64,000 nt of DNA, taken from an uncultured Pseudodesulfovibrio sp. GTDB lineage: Bacteria > Desulfobacterota > Desulfovibrionia > Desulfovibrionales > Desulfovibrionaceae. The DNA lies in the NCBI RefSeq assembly GCF_963662885.1, contig NZ_OY760059.1, positions 930,001 through 994,000 on the forward strand, in the 5' to 3' direction. Under the pieces are notes generated by a model. The model was given only the letters and a program-made list of their open reading frames with translations, had not been told where the DNA came from and made no database searches. The position numbers and the translations under genes are program-made. This document shows, piece after piece, positions 58,266 through 64,000 of this stretch. Each line of letters begins with the position of its first letter. Position 1 is the stretch's first letter.

Positions 58266-59557
58266 ATTTCCACCTGGTCTCCATCTTCCCCCATTTCTTC
58301 GAGTCCCCGCTGGACAGCGGGCTCATGTCCAAGGCCGTGGAGACCGGCCTGGTCGGCCTGGATTACGTGGATGTCCGGCAGTTTGCGGGCGGGGTGCACA
58401 AGTCCGTGGACGACCGCCCCTTCGGCGGCGGGCCGGGCATGCTCCTCAAGCTCGATCCCATGATCAAGGCGCTGGACTCCATCGAGTCCAAGGGACGCAT
58501 CCTCATGCTGTCCCCGCGCGGCAAGCCGCTCACGCAGGCCATGTCGCGCGAGTTGTCCAATGAACAGGACGTGACCATCATCTGCGGCCGCTACGAGGGC
58601 ATCGACGAGCGTTTGCTCGATCTCTACCCCATCGAGCTGGTTTCGGTGGGCGACTTCGTGCTCAACGGCGGCGAGGCGGCGGCGGTCTGCCTGGTGGAGT
58701 CCGTGGCGCGGTTGCTGCCCGGCTTCATGGGCCACGAGGATTCGGGCGACGAGGAATCGTTTTCCGCCGGGCTGCTCGAATATCCGCATTACACCCGGCC
58801 CGAGGACTTCGACGGATTGACCGTACCCGAGGTCCTGCGCTCGGGCGACCACGGCAAGATCGCGGCCTGGAGGCGGGAGCAGTCCCTGACCGCCACTCTG
58901 CGTGACCGGCCGGACGTCCTCCCCACGGCGAGCCTGACCGTGGAGGATGTCGATTTTCTGCGGACCCTCCCGCGCACGCGGCTGGGCCGCAACCTGTACA
59001 TCGCCCTGTGCCACTACCCGGTGGTCAACAAGTTCGGTGAAAAGGTGGCCGTGTCCGTGACCAACCTGGACCTGCACGACATGGCCCGTGTGGCACGCAG
59101 TTACGGGCTCGGCGGGTTCTACGCCACGACGCCCATCCAGGACCAGAAGGCCCTGGCCGAGAAGCTCATGGGCCACTGGCGCGAGGGCGCCGGAGCCAAG
59201 GCAAACCCGGATAGATCCGAGGCCTTTTCCAAGGTCAAGGTTTTTGACGATATCGAAGGAGCGGTCCTTGACATTGAGGCCCAAACAGGGCAATGTCCCC
59301 GCCTCGCGGCCACTTCAGCAAGACTGGATCGCCGCAAGCAAGCCCAGCCCGCCCTGACCTTTGGCGAAGTGCGAAGCTGGCTCGTCAACTCTCCGGTATT
59401 ATTGATATTTGGTACCGGACACGGTTTGGCGGAAGAAGTCCTCTCCAAAACAGACGGCATTGTACGGCCGCTTCGGTATTTGGATGACTACAACCATCTC
59501 TCGGTCAGAAGCGCGGTCGCCATCATTGTCGACCGACTGATCGCGGATGAGTACTAG
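58262..59557 (+). CDS. trmD: tRNA (guanine37-N1)-methyltransferase TrmD fused to a second RNA methyltransferase domain
   Basis: The 431-residue protein begins as TrmD (1-245): HLVSIFPHFFESPLDSGLMS, DDRPFGGGPGM, CGRYEGIDERLL and the knot loop VGDFVLNGGEAA. The remaining 185 residues (from about 250) resemble the SAM-dependent RNA-methyltransferase family PF09936 (YIALCHYPVVNKFGEKVAVS; LLIFGTGHGLAEEVL). TrmD alone is about 240-250 residues, so this is a fusion; I have seen it described for deltaproteobacteria. The first part makes m1G37 in tRNA; the target of the second is unknown. The start overlaps rimM by four bases. Confidence 0.93.
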   Translation: MNFHLVSIFPHFFESPLDSGLMSKAVETGLVGLDYVDVRQFAGGVHKSVDDRPFGGGPGMLLKLDPMIKALDSIESKGRILMLSPRGKPLTQAMSRELSNEQDVTIICGRYEGIDERLLDLYPIELVSVGDFVLNGGEAAAVCLVESVARLLPGFMGHEDSGDEESFSAGLLEYPHYTRPEDFDGLTVPEVLRSGDHGKIAAWRREQSLTATLRDRPDVLPTASLTVEDVDFLRTLPRTRLGRNLYIALCHYPVVNKFGEKVAVSVTNLDLHDMARVARSYGLGGFYATTPIQDQKALAEKLMGHWREGAGAKANPDRSEAFSKVKVFDDIEGAVLDIEAQTGQCPRLAATSARLDRRKQAQPALTFGEVRSWLVNSPVLLIFGTGHGLAEEVLSKTDGIVRPLRYLDDYNHLSVRSAVAIIVDRLIADEY

Positions 59558-59616
59558 AGGCGGATGACGGCCGCGGGCCGATCGTCCAGCACTCTATAAT
59601 TTTTAAGGAGCATACC

Positions 59617-59967
59617 ATGGACATCATCAAGAAAATCGAAGCCGAACACATCCGCTTGGATATCCCCGAGTTCAAGGCCGGCGACACCGTCAAGGTTCAC
59701 TACCGGATCATCGAGGGCGAGAAAGAGCGCATCCAGGTCTTCCAGGGCGCGGTCCTGCGTCGCCGTCGCGGCACCACCAACTCCACCTTCACCGTTCGCA
59801 AGATTTCCGACGGTATCGGCGTGGAGCGCGTGTTCCCCATGAACTCCCCCTACATCGACCGCGTTGAAGTGGTCTCCGAGGGTAAAGTTCGCCGTAGCCG
59901 CATCTACTACCTGCGCAACCTGCGCGGTAAGGCTGCCCGCATCAAGTCCAAGCAGATCTGGGAGTAA
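59617..59967 (+). CDS. rplS: 50S ribosomal protein L19
   Basis: The 116-residue protein has FKAGDTVKVHYRIIEGEKER, RRRGTTNSTFTVRKIS, GVERVFPMNSPYID and the RRSRIYYLRNLRGKAARIK end. It lies at the 30S-50S interface. ATG 59617 follows AAGGAG. It is the last ribosomal gene of the operon, followed by a terminator at 60044-60075. Confidence 0.98.
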   Translation: MDIIKKIEAEHIRLDIPEFKAGDTVKVHYRIIEGEKERIQVFQGAVLRRRRGTTNSTFTVRKISDGIGVERVFPMNSPYIDRVEVVSEGKVRRSRIYYLRNLRGKAARIKSKQIWE

Positions 59968-60043
59968 AGATTTCCGGATAAGCGGGCGTCAGCACAGCCG
60001 CTCACTTCTCCGAAAATTTTCCAGATGTTACATGGATATATAT

Positions 60044-60075
60044 GCCCGGAGTGTCTCACGACACTCCGGGCTTTT
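60044..60075 (+). terminator. Intrinsic terminator after rplS
   Basis: The 12-bp stem GCCCGGAGTGTC/GACACTCCGGGC has a TCAC loop and is followed by TTTT. It separates the translation operon from rnhB. Confidence 0.9.
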
Positions 60076-60136
60076 GTGGTTCGGGGGTGTGGCTTTTCGG
60101 AGCGGATTGAGGCACAAGGTGGGCCGGAGGTTTTTG

Positions 60137-60778
60137 ATGTCGCAGGTATTGTTGTTCGGAGGCCGCAATTTCATGCCCGAGGAGATCGCGGGCGTGGACG
60201 AGGCGGGGCGGGGGTGTCTGGCCGGACCGGTGGTTGCCGGGGCGTGCATTCTACCTGCGGAGTACGATCTGCCGGGGCTGAACGATTCCAAGAAACTGAC
60301 CGCCGCCAAGCGGGAGACGCTGTATCCGCTCATCAGGCAGCAGGCCGTGGCCTGGGGCGTGGGCGTGGCCTGGCCGTGGGAGATCGACGAGATCAATATT
60401 TTGCAGGCCACCTTCCGGGCCATGGGCCGAGCGGTCCGGGCCATGAAAGCCGAGCCGGGCTTTCTGCGTATCGACGGCGACAAGCTTATTCCAAACTACG
60501 CCCTAGAGCGGGACATTCCCCAGGAATACATCATCCAGGGTGACGGCAAGGTCCCGGCCATCTCCGCCGCCTCCATCCTGGCCAAGACCTTTCGCGACCA
60601 CCTCATGGTCCATCTGGCCCGCCGTTATCCGGGGTACGGGTTGTCCAAGCACATGGGCTACGGCACCAAGGTTCATGTGGATGCCATACGGAAGCTCGGA
60701 CCGTGTCGCCTCCACCGGTTGACCTTCAAGAAGGTCAAACCCGAGGCAAAACCGCAGGTCCAGGGCAGTCTTTTCTAG
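60137..60778 (+). CDS. rnhB: Ribonuclease HII
   Basis: The 213-residue enzyme cuts RNA in RNA-DNA hybrids and single ribonucleotides in DNA. It has IAGVDEAGRGCLAGPVVAGA with the catalytic Asp-Glu pair, LNDSKKLTAAKRE, and further acidic residues. KHMGYGTKVHVDAIRKLGPC is the conserved C-terminal motif. The start ATG 60137 follows GGAGG with a 6-base spacer. The frame is open upstream, but that region overlaps the terminator and rplS. Confidence 0.95.
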   Translation: MSQVLLFGGRNFMPEEIAGVDEAGRGCLAGPVVAGACILPAEYDLPGLNDSKKLTAAKRETLYPLIRQQAVAWGVGVAWPWEIDEINILQATFRAMGRAVRAMKAEPGFLRIDGDKLIPNYALERDIPQEYIIQGDGKVPAISAASILAKTFRDHLMVHLARRYPGYGLSKHMGYGTKVHVDAIRKLGPCRLHRLTFKKVKPEAKPQVQGSLF

Positions 60779-60807
60779 GCGTCATTTTGATGGGAGGGAA
60801 GAGCAAC

Positions 60808-61434
60808 ATGCGCGCAAACGGATACGCCGGGGTTGACGGGACTCGTCCTGTTTCAAGTCCAAGGGTTGCACCCCTATGCGATTGCATGGCCAAGGCTGCC
60901 AAGCTTCTGGCCGCTTGCCTTGTCATTCTGGCATTGTCCCATACCGTCCATGCCGCCGACACGGTTTCCCGACTTGTTTTCCAATCGCCGAGCCCTGACG
61001 ATCGGGCGATCCTCGGCACGGTCCTCGGTTCGGACTTTGTGGAGGGACTCGGCGCTTTTCCTCCTGAAATGCTGGTCTCGAAAGTGGACCTCAATGGTGA
61101 CGGGCGCGAGGATATGGTGGCCGTGCAAAAAGGCTTTTGCAGCAACCACGCCTGTACCTTCCGTCTTCTGCTGAATGAGCCGTCCGGGAACTGGGAGGAA
61201 GCAGGTGCCCTAGATAGCTGGGCAATACCCTACCTTGCCGCTGACAGGGCCGGCTCCATGGGCGAAGTGATTGTTTTCGATCACCGGACCGACGACTGTC
61301 TGGCCTGTTCGCCGCCCACACCTGTGCGCATGACGTGGCACTCAGAAGCCGGGCGCTATGTTGAAGCCGGACCTGTGAAGACGGATCGGCAAACGCACTT
61401 TGAACCGAGCTGGGATTGGAGCGGTCGGCCGTAA
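60808..61434 (+). CDS. Exported protein with an EF-hand-like calcium motif
   Basis: The 208-residue protein has a hydrophobic export signal at about residues 30-50 (AKLLAACLVILALSHTVHAA), then a soluble domain with KVDLNGDGREDMV, a calcium-binding loop of DxDG/EF-hand type, and four Cys (FCSNHAC, CLAC). The start ATG 60808 has GGAGGG 9 bases upstream, but that leaves a long N-region. ATG 60886, directly before the signal, is also possible. The family is not recognised. Confidence 0.65.
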   Translation: MRANGYAGVDGTRPVSSPRVAPLCDCMAKAAKLLAACLVILALSHTVHAADTVSRLVFQSPSPDDRAILGTVLGSDFVEGLGAFPPEMLVSKVDLNGDGREDMVAVQKGFCSNHACTFRLLLNEPSGNWEEAGALDSWAIPYLAADRAGSMGEVIVFDHRTDDCLACSPPTPVRMTWHSEAGRYVEAGPVKTDRQTHFEPSWDWSGRP

Positions 61435-61483
61435 CGGCGACGACAGCCCGTAATGGCCCCCGAGCGGGGCAAAGGGACCCGAT

Positions 61484-61936
61484 ATGCACATGTCCGAATC
61501 CACACAGGCCGCGTCCGGCAGATTGTCTTGGCGCGGTTTTCTGTTGTTGACGACGCTTCTTCTTTCCCTCGCCGTGCTTGCCGGGTGCGCCCAAAGCCAG
61601 GTGCGCTACCGTCAGGAGCGGGTCAGTAGGGACTACACCTACATCGACTTCACGCAGGATACGCGACCCCTCACGTTCGTTTCCGAGGTCGGTGGCGAAC
61701 ATATGTCGTACTACAAGGTGCTGGCCTTTGAGGGCGACCGCTTCCGGGTCACCGTCACCGATCTCGAGGGGAAGACGTCATCCGTCATTACAGGGGATGG
61801 AGTAGAGATACGCGAGGGTACGTCCATGAACGGATTCCAGCGGATCGTGGAAGTGCAAGAGTTGGAAACGCTCTTTTCCATCGAGCTGGATGCCCATCCC
61901 TATGCCCGCTACCGGCTGGGGATCGAAAAAATCTGA
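61484..61936 (+). CDS. Lipoprotein of unknown function (150 residues)
   Basis: The signal peptide (FLLLTTLLLSLAVLAGC) ends in a lipobox with the acylated Cys at residue 35. The mature part is polar and mostly beta-strand (TFVSEVGGEHMSYYKVLAFE). The start ATG 61484 follows AAAGGGA; ATG 61490 is also possible. The gene is convergent with the next gene, 31 bases apart. I do not recognise the family. Confidence 0.75.
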   Translation: MHMSESTQAASGRLSWRGFLLLTTLLLSLAVLAGCAQSQVRYRQERVSRDYTYIDFTQDTRPLTFVSEVGGEHMSYYKVLAFEGDRFRVTVTDLEGKTSSVITGDGVEIREGTSMNGFQRIVEVQELETLFSIELDAHPYARYRLGIEKI

Positions 61937-61967
61937 ACTGTTCCGAAAATAGTAGGGACAGGCCCGC

Positions 61968-62450
61968 TCAATAGTTGATGACCGCCAAGTCCTCGCCCTC
62001 GTCCACTATCCGTATGCGTCGGGTTTCGAAATGCCACTGCGGGCTGTAGTCGCCGCGTAAGGATTTGCGACTGTACGGATAGTGCCCCAATATCCTGTGG
62101 TTCCGGTTGTCGTAGATCAGGGCATAGTAGACGTCGACCAGCTCGTGCGTTCCCGGTTGGCCCGCATAATAGACGATGAGGTAAATCCCGCGTGCCTTGT
62201 CTGCCTCGACGACGTCGCTGATCCAGGGCCTGTCTCCGGCTATGGGCCCGGCCAGAAACATCTCCTGCTTCAGTTCCGGATGGTCCTTGTTGGTCAGCCA
62301 GTAGGAGGGCCAGGGCTCGCCCGGCTCGGTGGCCACCTGCCATTGGTTTTTGACGTCCCCGGCGCCGTCGGCGGCCCACGAGACGCCGGAACCTGCCAGG
62401 AGGACCATGAAAAGGACTGCGCAGCATACCGTTATCCATTGAGATCGCAT
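61968..62450 (-). CDS. Exported hypothetical protein (160 residues)
   Basis: The signal peptide (CCAVLFMVLLAGSGVSWAAD) predicts a periplasmic product. The mature part is polar, with Trp and Tyr rich segments (WPSYWLTNKDHPEL; VDVYYALIYDNRNH). It has no known motif. The start ATG 62450 follows AAGGAG with an 8-base spacer. A longer open frame upstream overlaps the terminator region and is not used. Confidence 0.75.
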   Translation of the reverse strand: MRSQWITVCCAVLFMVLLAGSGVSWAADGAGDVKNQWQVATEPGEPWPSYWLTNKDHPELKQEMFLAGPIAGDRPWISDVVEADKARGIYLIVYYAGQPGTHELVDVYYALIYDNRNHRILGHYPYSRKSLRGDYSPQWHFETRRIRIVDEGEDLAVINY

Positions 62451-62532
62451 ATTCAAGGCTCCTTGGGAGAAGTGGGCGGCAGTGCGGGGCTCCGCGCCGT
62501 TTCGGCCACGTCCCCGGCGGGTCCATATAAAC

Positions 62533-62563
62533 AAAAAAGGTTGCGGCCGGAAAGCCGCAACCT
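62533..62563 (-). terminator. Intrinsic terminator after smpB
   Basis: On the minus strand the 10-bp stem AGGTTGCGGC/GCCGCAACCT has a 6-base loop, followed by a run of six T residues (A run at plus 62533-62538). Confidence 0.9.
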
Positions 62564-62597
62564 GTTCTGAACAAGCGTGGAAATGGGTAGCCGACGG

Positions 62598-63077
62598 CTA
62601 TTTGTAGGCGGCCAGTTGCCGTTGGGTATCGCGGGCGATGTCGCGATCCTTCAGATCCTGCTTCTTGGAGTGGACGTTCTTGCCGCGTCCCAGGCCGAGC
62701 TGGACCTTCACCTTGCCCCGGCTGAAATACATTTTCATGGGTACTACGGACAGTCCCTTCTGCTCGGTCTTGGCCTGAAGGGTGTCGATCTCCTGCTTGT
62801 GCAGGAGCAGGCGGCGGGGCCGTTCCGGGTCGTGCTGGTCGTAGACGCCGGTCTTCTCGTAGGGGGCGATATGCACGCCCACCAGAAAGGCCGAGCCCTG
62901 ACGGAAGGAGACGTAGCCGTCCTTGAAGGAAACCTGGCCCCCGCGCAGGGACTTGACCTCGGAGCCGACAAGCGAGATGCCCGCTTCAAAGGTCTCGAGG
63001 ATCTCGTAGAGGCGGCGGGCCTGCTTGTTGACGGCGATGGTGTCGGGCGAAGTGGTCTTGTTCTTTTTCTTGGCCAT
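62598..63077 (-). CDS. smpB: SsrA-binding protein SmpB
   Basis: The 159-residue protein has the SmpB core (NKQARRLYEILETFEAGISL; GSEVKSLRGGQVSFKDGYV) and the basic C-terminal tail. It brings tmRNA to stalled ribosomes. No ssrA gene was recognised in this window. The start is ATG 63077, four bases after the upstream PEP-phosphotransferase stop on the same strand, so the two are co-transcribed. Confidence 0.97.
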   Translation of the reverse strand: MAKKKNKTTSPDTIAVNKQARRLYEILETFEAGISLVGSEVKSLRGGQVSFKDGYVSFRQGSAFLVGVHIAPYEKTGVYDQHDPERPRRLLLHKQEIDTLQAKTEQKGLSVVPMKMYFSRGKVKVQLGLGRGKNVHSKKQDLKDRDIARDTQRQLAAYK

Positions 63078-63081
63078 GATG

Positions 63082-64000
<919 letters not shown>

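Overview
The window is GC-rich, gene-dense chromosomal DNA. It most likely comes from a sulfate-reducing deltaproteobacterium of the Desulfovibrionaceae (Desulfovibrio or Pseudodesulfovibrio type). The evidence is a four-haem type I cytochrome c3, an AsnC-like siroheme decarboxylase subunit beside hemL, a CobA-HemD fusion, the anaerobic (Cbi) cobalamin pathway, and secreted or lipoprotein families of Desulfovibrio type. I see no rRNA, tRNA, IS element, prophage or CRISPR array. The one compositionally foreign stretch is an AT-rich acyltransferase region at about 20.2-21.2 kb.

Layout. 0-6.7 kb: cbiA, DNA polymerase IV, a secreted protein, a 57-residue Cys protein, a fliJ-motE pair and truA. 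6.7-10 kb: fapA and a BPL_N/amidotransferase-like protein, both on the minus strand. 10-19.5 kb: valS, cobA-hemD, a YegP-like protein, an orphan solute-binding protein, purN, an exonuclease coupled to cbiF, and a membrane-anchored EEP phosphatase. 19.5-28.6 kb: yjbQ, an acyltransferase, an MscS channel, small metal-binding proteins, a PilZ/HD-GYP pair, AMMECR1, an MFS carrier and a second orphan binding protein. 28.6-41.5 kb: cbiET, transaldolase-like fsa, a glycosyltransferase, cbiD, an SDR/DUF2867 protein, gpsA, a chemoreceptor, ahbB-hemL and cbiG-cbiH. 41.6-50.9 kb: cytochrome c3, a very acidic repeat protein, a NifU-like scaffold, an MFS carrier with a leader attenuator, selO with a kinase-like gene, an SDR, an aminotransferase and a DksA-like protein. 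50.9-55.2 kb: a NapH-like ferredoxin, a Kef antiporter, a K+ channel and an HMCES peptidase. 55.3-60.8 kb: the translation block ffh, rpsP, khpA, rimM, trmD, rplS, rnhB. 60.8-64 kb: small secreted proteins, smpB and a truncated PEP-phosphotransferase.

Tetrapyrrole synthesis is the recurring theme. CobA-HemD, CbiA, CbiF, CbiET, CbiD, CbiG and CbiH, with HemL and an Ahb subunit, take glutamate-1-semialdehyde and uroporphyrinogen III towards cobyrinate diamide, siroheme and haem. The genes lie in separate one- or two-gene units.

The most unusual non-coding signal is a dispersed intergenic element present five times (about 1.70, 10.18, 13.02, 16.80 and 16.98 kb). It has a 5' AAAAAGTTTT-type box, then a long hairpin. 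The mid-stem sequence differs between copies but stays fully paired in four of them. It ends in an invariant 13-mer, GGCCGCCGGAGGC, whose GGAGG lies 6-8 bases before the start codon of valS, cobA-hemD and the exonuclease gene, and 7 bases before an in-frame TTG of dinB. A second candidate regulatory structure is a terminator/anti-terminator leader before the MFS gene at 45.5 kb.
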